Source: Phallusia mammillata
Lineage: Eukaryota > Chordata > Ascidiacea > Phlebobranchia > Ascidiidae
Length of the DNA stretch: 64,000 nt
Assembly (NCBI GenBank): GCA_003260075.1
Contig: QLIY01000219.1
Coordinates: forward strand, 126,250 to 190,249
Direction of reading: 5' to 3'
This document shows positions 12,223 through 23,542 of the stretch, in pieces. The position numbers and the translations under genes were made by a program. The notes under the pieces are model-generated. The model was given only the letters and a program-made list of their open reading frames with translations. It had not been told where the DNA came from and ran no database searches. The number at the start of each line of letters is the position of its first letter. Position 1 is the first letter of the stretch.

Positions 12223-15200
12223 ATGTATCGTAAGAAGTGTTCTCCTTATGCAATGCATCAAAACAGGCGAATACGTATTCTCCTGTGCTGTTCGCTTGTC
12301 ACCGTGCTGGCTCTGCACAGATTTTCGAAGATATTTGATTCTATTTCGCCGAATCATAAAACTGTGAAATCTACAAGGATTGTCGACGAACGATTGCACA
12401 GCAGCCCTCGAAAGGACGAATCCAAACTTGTATGCGCATGTTTTTATATTTATATTTATTTCGGCAAATGAAATTTAAGTCAACTGACAGTACACACACA
12501 TTTGCAAATGTGATGTCGGTTTTTCGGGTTGACTTCCGGGTTGATTTTGAGTAAAATGTGCTTGAATTGGGCCTTTACCCTCGGCCTCATTTGATGCGCA
12601 ATTTTACCAATTTTCGGTTTTGTTTTTGAAAAAAAAAACTGGTAACGTTTTATCACCCGATTTATTTTCATTTTTGGGGCTCGCACCGGCTACAACTCAG
12701 GTGTGCAATCGGTCTACAAGAGACATTTTAACAAATTACGCTGATCTACACATTGTGAAAAATCTAAGGTGCTGTGAGATTGGGTTCATCTTAAAGTTTG
12801 GTAAAGTTCCCAAGCAACCCTATATACAACCATTGTATTTCTAAAACTTGTATATTGCACGGTAAATACCGCATGCACTTTTGGTAAACCATTGGAGGAG
12901 TTTCCGACTATTATTTCTTTTGTTAGGTTACGCACATGTATGAATCAGAGAAGGAGTTTATGATACGTATGTCACTGCTAATGAAGCAGAGGAAAGATCT
13001 GCTACAGAAGACCTGCAAACAGCTTGGTAAGTGCTAAAAATGCTGAATCAATAAATTGATTTCCCCGCTTTGTGTAACTGTTTTACTTGAACAAAAAACC
13101 ATAACTTTATCTGCATAAATCAGTGGTTCTCAAACTCTATCCTTATTTTTTCAAAACGGTCCCTTTGCCATGATTTCGAGGGCTCGCGGTCCTTGAATCT
13201 GAATGTGTATTTCAGAAAAACGAAAGTTGATTGCAGGATTTTAGCTAGTTGTGCAAAACTGCGCATAACAATGATCCAAAAACAGCATCTGACATCACAG
13301 ACAAGACAAAAAAACATTACGATTGTGCGCGAACAATTGCATTTTTGTTAGTTGCTACGCAATAAAGGCTGTTGTTTATAGTAATGGAGACAATCGATTC
13401 TCAATTCTACTTTGATTTAACCTTTTGCCAAATAAGATTATAGAATTACTTTAACCTTTTCGCGGTCCCCCAAAGTTGCCTCACGGACCCCTAAGGACCG
13501 CGGACCCCAGTTTGAGAACCGCTGGTATAAATGATTCCTTTTGTGACAAAAATGACTATCAAACCTTGTCACAGAAAACAAGCGATATATGCATCAAAAT
13601 AATTTCCCCTTATGCAAAGATAAGCTTACTGCTAGTGGTGTTGGTTTGGCGAAGATGTTTTCAGGTCATTTATGATTTTTTTTAACTGGATGCAAAGTAA
13701 ACATATTGGCCGTATGTACGAATTTTGTAGACTTAATCCATATTGTATGGTGCTAATTTTCGTTCCGTGCAGGCTTACACAAGTCATCTTTTCAACAGCA
13801 ACTGCTGATGGTTATCAAAGAATATAAACTACTGCACTGCAGAGTACCCAAAGCTGGCTCGACCAGTATGGATGTGGTACTTACACAGATTCTCGACAAA
13901 GTGAAAACGGTAAATTTTGTTAACCCTGACAACATTCATAGGCAACCATTTAAAAGGGTTTAATAGCATATGTAAAGACACACGGCCAAGAAAGCCTAAG
14001 AGTTCTTAAATTTCTCTTAAAAATGCCCTTGGATTAATCGGTGGACCAAATTATCCTACCTACGTTTTAATGTTTGCACAAATAAACTTGTTTCTTTACT
14101 GATGCATTTTTTAGACTAACGATCCCCATGGAATCGAACGCAGAACCGAGCAGTATTTCCAGACAGCTAAAAATACCACTGGCTTCTTAAGGTCCATTAT
14201 TGTGCGAGAGCCGTACGATCGATTAGTATCCGCTTACAAACGAAAGATTCGTGGCAGAAGTATGTAATTCATGTTGTATTTTTTGTGCAAAACGAATAGG
14301 TGTCCCTGACAATTAAGGACAAGATACTTCAAAATGAAATTTGTTTTAGTTGTATAATAAGTCAACTGTGCATTCACAGTTATGTTTTTAATTATTTTTT
14401 TAACTTCAAATGCTTTTATTTATTTATTATTTGTTTACCCGTTAAACCTGCCTCTTGGGGTTTGCGAATCCAAAGTTGGAAACCTCTGTATAGAAAGTTG
14501 TTTTGTGGTTTACTGAAACATTATAGGCAACTACTCAGCACTGCTGCTGCTTATTTAGATGCCAACGGTCGAATAAACACTTCGTGGGATAAACGGTCTC
14601 TGGTCCCCTACAACGTCACCTTTGACCAGTTTATTGAACACGTCACCTATCCGGGGCGCAGGCAAACGCAATTTGAGCGACATTGGAGCACATTTATACA
14701 ACTCTGTCAGCCTTGTCATATTAATTATGACGTAATTGGTCGTTTGGAGACCATAGAAGAAGACTCGAGGTTTGTATTTGTTGAACTGTGGATTTGGCGT
14801 TGAACTATATAGAAATGTTAGGTTCTTCCCCAAGAATTTACTGACTCAGTAAAGTAGAAGAACACGGTTATTAAAAAAATGGGTTTCACTACATTTAAAA
14901 AAAACGCCTTTGACACTTCACTTAATAATTTTGTACATGCTAATCCGGTTGGTCTGTCGTGGGCATAGTTTACTGTACAAAAAAATACTAAACCATCAAT
15001 TAACTTATTGATAGTTATCGCTAAAACCATAGTCGTTTAAATTTTGGCCCAATATACATAACCAGAAAAAAGTATTTTCATTAGTGCTCGTGAGCTTTCT
15101 GAGTTAAAAAACGTTTTAATAAGTCAATAAAACATCCAAAAATGTCTTTTTCAGATACCTATTAAACCTTATTGGTGCGCCAAGAAACATAACGTTTCCG

Positions 15201-15350
15201 AACATGAACAGCTACGAAGACCCTGACTACAAGTTGACGTTTGCAAACGTAACTAGACGAAACTTGGAATCGCTGCGTAAAATGTTTTTGAACGACTACA
15301 AATTGTTTAACTACAGTTTTCCAAGTGATCTGGGACAAAGCACAGAGTGA
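12223..15350 (+). CDS. CHST11-like carbohydrate sulfotransferase, copy A, 6 exons
   Basis: The predicted type II Golgi protein (331 aa) belongs to the Sulfotransfer_2 family (chondroitin 4-O-sulfotransferase/HNK-1 sulfotransferase group), which moves sulfate from PAPS to sugar chains. Exons: 12223-12429, 12927-13026, 13773-13909, 14115-14259, 14559-14769, 15155-15350. Residues about 12-30 form the membrane anchor. The 5'-phosphosulfate loop is HCRVPKAGSTS; the 3'-phosphate site is IIVREPYDRLVSAYKRK. HW.....LCQPCHINYDVIG and ETIEEDSR match the family's C-terminal block, and FNYSFP is near the end. The exon 5 start after TTATTTAG (14558) is chosen because it alone restores phase. The start ATG at 12223 is conserved in copy B and follows an acceptor (TTTTTGTTTAG) by five bases. 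Poly(A) signals lie at 15643 and 15666. The exact sugar substrate cannot be told. Confidence 0.88.
13121..13524. mobile_element. hAT-type MITE in intron 2 of sulfotransferase copy A
   Basis: Tips CAGTGGTTCTCAAACT and (right, reverse complement) CAGCGGTTCTCAAACT bound 404 bases. Flanks GCATAAAT (13113-13120) and GTATAAAT (13525-13532) form a near-perfect 8-bp target duplication. The matching site in copy B (about 19095-19104) has a single GTATAAAT and no element, so the empty site is visible in the same window. Confidence 0.85.
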
Positions 15351-18182
15351 ATATTATTATGTTTTTTTCTCGGCAAGTCCCATCATGCGCGATTACAGCC
15401 GAACAAATGTGTATTCGTTAAGGAATTTGAAAAGCCCGGTATAACACTTTGCCTGCTTGCTTTTATCCTGCTTCATTCAAATCTTTCATTGCACTACTAC
15501 TGTCTATATGATTTATCTTCAATTTTTTAACACAAACATTTTCTTCATTTACAGCGTTGGATTTTTGCGCATGTAGGCCTATCATGTCATGTTTTAATTC
15601 ATGTATTTGGAGTTTTTAACTTAACTGTGTTGCGTGTTCAACAATAAATCCATTGGGTCAACAGCAATAAAACTTGGTTTGTTGTGATTTACAACGCACA
15701 GACAAAAAAATATCTGATGTTTACAATTTCTATATTTTCAAACCCAGCGCTCATACGAAAAGTTGATCATCTAATTTGGGACTTCCCAAAATTTTGCCGT
15801 TGTTATTGTTTAATGTGGCTAATAATACAATACCATATGACCAGACTTGGACAACTAGATAATTCTAGTTGTCTAATTGGGCAAATTAGAGCAAAATGGC
15901 GGTAATTATAGTTCTAATCTAATTTAGAATTATCGAGTAAGCTCTAATTCTAATTCTAATCTAATTCACAGTTTTCTCAAAATCGCTAGTTTGTCCAACG
16001 GCACTTCTAGGCACGTGATCTGAGCATGCATTTTGTAACCAAAGCGCACAAAAGCATGCAATTAACAAGACCAAACTAAATCACTGAAACACGTTTTTTA
16101 GAGAAATTTGGCACTCAGCTCCGTCCGAACACGTTTTAGATGCACCGAATCGTATTTTATTAAACTTGCAAATCTACACGTTTAAATTTGAAACAAACTA
16201 GAGTTGGTTGGCTTAAATCTAATTCTAGTTTAGTTTCTGGCAGAAACTACAAGTTGACGTTTGCATACGGTATGACGACTGTATATTTCATATAGGTAGT
16301 TTGTCTTTTGGTCTTGGGTTTGAATTGAGCGATTGTTGGTGTTGAACGCATTAGTGACGTCTCAATAAATTTAGTTTCGCCACCTTGCATTTTTGTAAAA
16401 CTCGACGCCTAAGTATACAATTTTCGTCAAGTTAGACGAAAAATGGCAGAGAAGAAAGATTTCAGTACCTCACCAGACACGAATCTCACCAAACGTTACT
16501 GGTAGAAAGTGAAAAAAAATACTTTAATTTATATGTTTTTGTTTGTGGGATTCGTTGAAATTAAAGTTTGTGTGTGTTAGACAGTACAAACCAAATTTTG
16601 TCATTATTGTGTTTGTGCGCGACATTTAGAATAAATCTGGCTAAGCACACGTCTATATGTTTGTGAGGAAGGGACGAAGCAATGAACATCAGAACATGTG
16701 TGCCCATGTGTAATGTGGCTCTTTGTGGTAACACAGTAACAAATGTGGCTCTTAGGCTTTGACCGATTGGCCACCCCTGCCTTAGCCCGTGAGTTCAACT
16801 ATGAAGTATATGTACGGGATAATAGATTTTAAATATAGTTTTTAAAATTTGCTAAGCCAAGTATATAGTATATAATTTGTAGCAAGTAGTTACGTGTTCC
16901 ATCCATATATATGGTTCCCTATTTCTAACTCATAATCATAGTTCCTGAAAGTTAAACATATAATTAAACGCAAACCTCACGTCAAATGCACCTTTGCTTT
17001 GTGGCTGCTTAGCCCGGGGCAAAATCGAACACACACGTTATAAATTTGCCAGACTTTATTTTCCTAATCTTCCGAATTCCTATGTTGACAGCAGATTGGA
17101 GTGGTTGATTGCAATAGTCGTGCGTTTTGAGCAACAGTCAGAAACAAAAAAGTTAATTTGATTTTTAAAACGCAGATAACGCTGCTGCAGTAAATATTCT
17201 TTGGGTATAAAGTTGTACTAATTATGTGTTGTTTTACTATAATATTGGTTTGTTCTAACTCATAAAACAGTGAACAAAACTGTATTTAAATACAACATTT
17301 TATTCGCTGCACAAACCTATATTGTATTGTCAGCTCCGACAATTTAGTATGTAGCTAAATTTGCACCTGAAAGGATTAGGATTTTCTAATACTTATTCAA
17401 AGGTATTTCTACGAAGTCGTTGCAAAACTGAATTAGGAAAACAGCGATATATTTCCATCGTGAATATTCATTGAAATTCTAAAAATATAATAAAAGTGCA
17501 AAAGAATACAAAAAGCCCTGGTAAAAAGTTTGACTGGAATATGTTATAAATCTAATACTGTACGATACGAAGCAGGCTAACAAATACAGGATTTTGATTT
17601 TCTTTTTAAAAACTCGTTTGAACTCAAACCACTGGACTGTGAATGTCTTAGCAAGCCCAAAACTGTATGAAAAGTTTCAGAAAATGATAAGATCTTGAGT
17701 CTTGTGTAATGTAACCCACAAACCCTTGAGGCGCTGCTGCATTTTAATGTAACGCCATACTGTCGCATAAGCCATTTTATTTAGACATGACATTTTGCTG
17801 TCTTGCATTCTTTGTACCTGTTTCAAAGTGTTTTCCTTCCGCGATTAGTTTATAACTTTATGCAAAGAATTGAAGTGAATTTTGATTATCTTCTTGAAGT
17901 GTTAGTTCAAATAATTTATTCTTTAATTTTTAAAACGAAATAAACTTATAATTTGTTCATGTATGCTTGAAAACAAGTTTGAAAAACTTGGTTTGCAGAT
18001 GCAGATGCTAAGCGAAATCAATTTGTTTTGTTTTGAACAAAAGTTAACTGATTTTAGCCTAACGTTTCCAACCTTGTCATTTAATATGAATGGTGGAAAT
18101 CGTTACAAGAATGATAGAATAGACAGATTCCCAAAATCAATTTGCTAGGGTTTATATATGTTTGCAATTTTTTTTAGGACTT
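15351..18182. other. Gene-free stretch between sulfotransferase copies A and B
   Basis: It holds the 3' flank of copy A, a spacer rich in CTAATTCTAATT-like sequence (15840-16240), a 20-base piece identical to exon 6 coding sequence at 16246-16265, the start of copy B, and a 0.7-kb insertion relative to copy A. No independent gene was recognised. Confidence 0.7.
16411..17107. mobile_element. Insertion of about 0.7 kb in copy B only
   Basis: Copy A is continuous here (CTCGACGCCTATTGCAATA), while copy B is split between CTCGACGCCT and ATTGCAATA. The inserted block contains a hAT-type tip in reverse sense, ending GGCCACCCCTG at 16779. Clean ends and a target duplication were not found, so it may be a nested or decayed insertion. 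Confidence 0.55.
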
Positions 18183-20924
18183 ATGTATTGTAAGAAGTGT
18201 TCTCCTTATGTAATGCATCAAAACAGGCGAATATGTATTCTCTTGTGCGTTTCGCTTGTCACCATGCTGGCTCTGCACTTCAGATTTTCGAAGATATTTG
18301 ATTCTATTTCGCCGAATCATAAAACTGTGAAATCTACAAGGATTGTCGACGAGCGATTGCACAGCAGCCCTCGGAAGGACGAATCCAAACTTGTATGCTC
18401 TTATTTTTGGATTTATATTTTTTTCGCCAAATTTGATTAAAGTTAACTGACAGTACACATTTACACAGTTGTAAATGTGATGTCGGGTTTACGGGTTGAC
18501 TTCCGCGTTTTGAGTAAAATGGACTTGATTTCAGCCTCATTTGGTGCCGCAATTTCAACAATTTTCTAGTTTTGTTTTTGAAAAAAATCGGGCAATTTTT
18601 TATAACTCAAAATGTGTGGCCTTGCATGTTTTGGGTTCGGGCTTTCGGCTTGTTGGGTGTAGACCGGTTACAAGTTTACAAATCCGGTGTGCTATCGGCC
18701 TACAAGAGACGTTTGACCGAATTATGCTGATCCCTGCATGCTAAAAATCTATGTTGCAATGTGATATTGAACTCATCTTAAATTTAGCTAAAGGTCTTAA
18801 ACCACCCAACAGCAACATTGCATTTTTAAAGCTTAGTGTGTTGTTAATTGCACGGTAAAGACCGCGTGCACTTTTGGTAAACCAGTGGAGGAGTTTCTGA
18901 CTGTTGCCCCCCCCCCCGCACATGTATGAATCAGAGAAGGAGTTTATGATACGTATGTCACTGCGAATGAAACAGAGAAAAGATCTGCTACAGAAGACCT
19001 GCAAACAGCTTGGTAAGTGCTAAAAAATAAAAAAATGGTTTTCCCGCTGTGTGTAACTGTTTTACTTAAACAAGAAACCATAAATTTAGCAGTATAAATG
19101 AATTCCTTTTATGACAAAAATGACTATCAAACCTTGTCACAGAAAACGAGTTATATATGCATCGGAATAATTTCCCCTTAAACAAAAATAAACTAATTAC
19201 TGTTAGTGGTGTTGGTTTGGCGAAGATGTTTTCAGGTCATTTATGATTTTTTTTAACTGGATGCAAAGTAAACATATTGGCCACATATGTACGACATATG
19301 TACGAATTTTGTAGACTTAATCCATATTGTATGGTGCTAATTTTCGTTCCGTGCAGGCTTACACAAGTCATCTTTTCAACAGCAACTGCTGATGGTTATC
19401 AAAGAATATAAACTACTGCACTGCAGAGTACCCAAAGCTGGCTCGACCAGTATGGATGTGGTACTTACACAGATTCTCGACAAGGTGAAAAAGGTAAATT
19501 TTGTTAACCCTGACAACATTCATCCATTTAAAAGGGTTTAATAGCATATGTAAAGACACACGGCCAAGAAAGCCTAAGCGTTCTCAAAATTCTCTTAAAA
19601 ACGCCCTTGGATTAATCGGTGGACCAAATTATCCTACCTACGTTTTAATGTTTGCACAAATAAACTTGTTTCTTTACTGATGCATTTTTTAGACTAACGA
19701 TCCCCATGGAATCGAAGGCAGAACCGAGCAGCATTTCCAGACAGCTAAAAATACCACTGGCTTCTTAAGGTCCATTATTGTGCGAGAGCCGTACGATCGA
19801 TTAGTATCCGCTTACAAACGAAAGATTCATGGCAAAAGTAAATGATTTATTATGTATTTTTTGTGCAAAAACGAATAGATGTTTCCAGACAATTAAGATG
19901 AGATATTTCAAATTGGAATTTGATTTATCATAAATCAACTTTGCATTAATTGTTATTGTGTTTTTTTCAATATTTTTTTAACTTCAAATGCTTTTATTTA
20001 TTTATTATTTGTTTACCTGTTATACCTGTCTCTTGGGGTTTGCGAATCCAAAGTTGGAAACCTCTGTATAGAAAGTTGTTTTGTGGTTTACTGAAACATT
20101 ATAGGCAACTACTCAGCACTGCTGCTGCTTATTTAGATGCCAACGGTCGAATAAACACTTCGTGGGATAAACGGTCTCTGGTCCCCTACAACGTCACCTT
20201 TGACCAGTTTATTGAACACGTCACCTATCCGGGGCGCAGGCAAACGCAATTTGAGCGACATTGGAGCACATTTATACAACTCTGTCAGCCTTGTCATATT
20301 AATTATGACGTAATTGGTCGTTTGGAGACCATAGAAGAAGACTCGAGGTTTGTATTTGTTGAACTGTGGATTTGGCGTTGAACTATATAGAAATGTTAGG
20401 TTCTTCCCCAAGAATTTACTGACTCAGTAGAGTCAAAGAACACGGCTTTTTAATAAAGGGGTTTCACTACATTTTTTCAACGCACCTTTATACACTTCAC
20501 TTAATAATTTTGTACATGCAAATCCGATTGGTCTGTCGTGGGCATAGTTTACTGTAAAAAAACACGATCAGTATAGTTATTGATAGTTGTCGTTAAAACC
20601 ATAGTCGTGTAAATTTTGGCCCAAATATACATAACCAGAAAAAAGTATTTTAATTAGTGTTGGTGAGCTTTCTGAGTTCAAAAACGTTTTAATAAAGCAA
20701 TAAAACATCCAAAAATGTATTTTTTCAGATATCTATTAAACCTTATTGGCGCGCCAAGAAACATAACGTTTCCGAACATGAACAGCCATCAAGACCCTGA
20801 CTACAAGTTGACGTTTGCAAACGTAACTAGACGAAACTTGGAATCGTTGCGCAAAATGTTTCTAAACGACTACAGATTGTTTAACTACAGTTTTCCAACT
20901 GATCTCAGACAAAGCACAAAATGA
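18183..20924 (+). CDS. CHST11-like carbohydrate sulfotransferase, copy B (possibly inactive)
   Basis: This is the paralogue of the gene at 12223, with the same six-exon plan: 18183-18392, about 18919-19012, 19357-19493, 19693-19837, 20137-20347, 20729-20924. The membrane anchor, the PKAGSTS PAPS loop, VREPYDRLVSAYKRK and the HW...CQPCHINYDVIG block are intact, and no stop codon interrupts these exons. Differences from copy A are few (for example an extra Phe in exon 1, HQD for YED in exon 6, and a QSTK end). The oddity is exon 2: where copy A has TTTCTTTTGTTAG before the exon, copy B has eleven Cs and no AG, and the reading frame upstream meets TGA. Either the copy cannot splice normally or the C run is a sequence error. 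Skipping exon 2 would shift the frame. Confidence 0.7.
18907..18917. repeat. C run replacing the exon 2 splice acceptor of copy B
   Basis: Eleven Cs lie directly before GCACATG, the conserved start of exon 2. Copy A has a pyrimidine tract, TTAG and GTTAC at this place. The change removes the only usable AG. Confidence 0.85.
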
Positions 20925-21614
20925 ACACTATGATTTTTCTGGGCCAGTTCAAGACCTTGTGATAACAGCCGCGACCAAATACGTACATTTGTTAATGAAT
21001 TTTAAAAGCTTTCATTTTGCCTGATTGTTTTCAGCATGCTACTTTCAAATATTTTATTGCACTAATGCTGTCTAAGCTTATATGATTTATCTTCAATTTT
21101 TTAATACAAACATTTTCAATTTATTTACAGCATTGGATTTTTGCGCATGTAGGCCTATCATGTCATGTTTTATGTATTTGTAGTTTTAAACTTAACTGTG
21201 TTGTGTGTTCAACAATAAATCCATTGGGTCAACAGCAATAAAACTTGGTTTGTTGTGATTTACAACGCACAGACAAAAAAATATCTGATGTTTACAATTT
21301 CTATATTTTTAAACCCAGCGCTCATACGAAAAGTTGTTCATCTAATTTGGGACTTCCCAAAATTTTGCCGTTGTTATTGTTTTGTGTGGCTAATGATACG
21401 ATACGTGTGTAAAATACAGTTTTGTGAAACTATTTAAGGAATCAAGCAGGTCATTTGAAAAAAAAGATTTGTTTTCGAATGCCTTGATCTCCTTGTTTTT
21501 ATGTTTTCTTTTATTTGCAAATCTTGTTAATCAATGACCGTTAATGCTAAAGTTGTGTTAACAATTGACATTCTGAAATATAAAACTTCATTAAATTTTG
21601 TGTATGTTCAGAAC

Positions 21615-22984
21615 ATGGATTTAATAGGAGCTTGTGGAGTTTTTTGTATAGTTGGAAGTTTGTTGTTGGCATTTATTTCTCTTATAACCACCAGTTGGTT
21701 TACTTTTTCACTGAATGGTTCTCCAACACATTATTATGGATTGTATCAATCATGCACTGTGTATGGCTGCAAAACAGACTGGTGTAAGTAATGCTGTGTT
21801 TTATTCTGTTTTTACTACTCACGTTTTGCCATCATATTTAGTTATCTTAGCAATAAATGAAATTTTGAGTGATTTTGATTTTAAACAAAAAAGCTGTTTT
21901 TGGACATTTGGACAAAATTTGTTTTTGGTACATGGTATATGAAAATGTATATTCAACAAATGATTGTTACTGTTTCATCTGCAAGCACAATTGATCGAAA
22001 TTTCGTTGCAATACATCCTAATGTCATCTTGGTCTGATATTAAAGAAGTTTATAATGTCTGAACATTGCGCAGCTATTTCCGGCTCGGTGAATATTTTAG
22101 CGGAATTGTGCTGCTACGATTTTGCCCAGTGCAATAAACTCAACTCAAACGTACTTTCAAACATAAAATGATTTTCTACTTCTTTTTGTAAACCAGATGA
22201 AGTATTAAAAGACTCATCTTTACCCTTTTTTTAGATGAGCGAACATTTCATGGTCAAGTTGTTTTGTTTCTAACGATTGGATCAACTGCAATGTTGCTGG
22301 TTGCAGCTATTTTAACTTTAACTGCACAAATTAAATCCAGGAAATTTTTTCTCCTCATTGCTGCACCATTTTCTACCGCAGGAGGTATGTGTTGGATTTG
22401 TTTTAAATTGTATAAATGTTTCAATTGACAAACAAATCTGTGTAACCTTTTACTATTACTTCTGCTTTTAAAATTACATTTTGTTGAAATATGGTGGGAA
22501 AAATTTCAACTGAGGTCTAAAAAACAGTGGAGTGTCGTGTAGGTTATTTTTCTCCTCAAAAAATCCTGTACCCCATTATTCAATCAAAACTCTAAGGTTC
22601 TGTTAGTTTAAGCTCTTTGGTACACTATTGTGCAACAATTTAGTTCATATTGAATTTAAGAAATTATGTTTTGTGAGAGTTTTTGTTATCAATTTGGTTC
22701 TATTTTTTTGTTTTGCAACGTTTAGGCTGTTTGCTTTTGGCTGGTGCAACGCTCTACACAATCCAAGTAATGGCTGAACTGAACCAAGGCGATTTGGTTG
22801 GTACTCCAGCTTTCTATTATGGCTATGGACTGGCATGGGCAGCATGTGGTCTTTCTCTTATTGGAGCAATCTTAATGTTTGTCAATGGTTGTAGAGGTAC
22901 AAGTACAAATATTATGAAAAGTTTAACTCAGACTGATAGCTGTTTTTTTGTTTAGATTCCAAGACCATGGTTGAACATTTGTGA
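21615..22984 (+). CDS. PMP22/EMP/claudin-superfamily four-helix membrane protein
   Basis: Exons 21615-21783, 22235-22384, 22726-22896 and 22956-22984 give a 172-aa protein with consistent phases. Four hydrophobic segments are visible: GVFCIVGSLLLAFISLI, LFLTIGSTAMLLVAAILTL, FFLLIAAPFSTAGGCLLLAG and YGLAWAACGLSLIGAILMF. The first outer loop has a Trp, GLYQSC and a second Cys (C......C), resembling the W-GLW-C-C signature of this superfamily with Tyr for the second Trp. The tail is very short (DSKTMVEHL). Members act in cell junctions or membrane packing; which subgroup this is (PMP22/EMP, PERP/TMEM47 or claudin) is not clear from sequence alone. The start ATG lies three bases after an acceptor (TGTTCAG). 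Its 3' end converges on NME5. Confidence 0.78.
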
Positions 22985-23448
22985 CATGACCATGGACTTG
23001 TATGCTGTGAAGAACATTCCTTATGCTTACCTCTTAGTGTAATGCAGAGTATCTCCTACTGCATTTGTTTATGTACTTGCTTTGTTTTGAGTTGTTAATA
23101 CGCATTTCTTATGACCTATTAGATTAAACTTGTGGAGTATATGTTGTATTTTATAAAACAAATGTTTTTCATATGCATGACAACGGTTAGCAAATATACA
23201 AAACAATAAATATTCTATGCACTGAAATAATCATATATTTCCATCCGTAAGACGGTGCTATTGAAACAAACTATTGCTTTTTGTATGTTTTTATTCATCT
23301 TTTTCGCTTAACTTTGTATCTTTTAGTATGAGCTAGCCAGCTAAAACAATTTTCTTCATTTCTATTCATTTACTGTACATGTGTTATGTTCTCTTTTGCA
23401 TCTTTGTTACAATCCAGTTCCAGCTTGAACACTACCATATTGCTCACC

Positions 23449-23454
23449 AATAAA
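23449..23454 (+). terminator. AATAAA poly(A) signal, four-helix membrane protein gene
   Basis: AATAAA lies 465 bases after the stop codon, with an earlier one at 23205-23210. The NME5 poly(A) signal on the other strand lies about 50 bases further on, so the two genes' 3' ends meet or overlap. Confidence 0.5.
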
Positions 23455-23501
23455 CTTCACTTTTATACAACCATATGTTTTGTTCACAACAAAAATAGGA
23501 G

Positions 23502-23507
23502 TTTATT
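23502..23507 (-). terminator. AATAAA poly(A) signal, NME5
   Basis: TTTATT on the plus strand reads AATAAA on the minus strand, 36 bases after the NME5 stop codon. Confidence 0.6.
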
Positions 23508-23542
23508 TTAATACTGTACAAAAACATAACATAAAAGCATTT

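Larger units (their letters stand above)
11005..15830 (+). repeat. Tandem duplication, copy A (sulfotransferase unit)
   Basis: Sequence from ACGTATGACGACTGTATATT to TTGTTATTGTTT and just beyond recurs in the same order and orientation at 16266-21403, covering 5' flank, all six exons, introns and 3' flank including two AATAAA signals. Introns differ by small indels. One 400-base block (14452-14851) appears identical to copy B. Confidence 0.9.
16266..21403 (+). repeat. Tandem duplication, copy B (sulfotransferase unit)
   Basis: This is the counterpart of 11005-15830 in the same orientation. Relative to copy A it has an extra block at 16411-17107, lacks the MITE in intron 2, and has a C run in place of the exon 2 acceptor. 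Its left edge is joined to a short exon-6-like fragment. Confidence 0.9.

Noticed and set aside
14300-14558. Upstream extension of the open frame before sulfotransferase exon 5 (…LLKHYRQLLSTAAAYLD)
   Set aside because: No acceptor there gives the phase needed after exon 4; the TTATTTAG acceptor at 14558 does, so this part is intron.
14555-14833. Antisense 92-aa frame, repeated identically at 20133-20411
   Set aside because: Shadow of sulfotransferase exon 5; identical because the 400-bp block is identical, not because of selection on the antisense protein.
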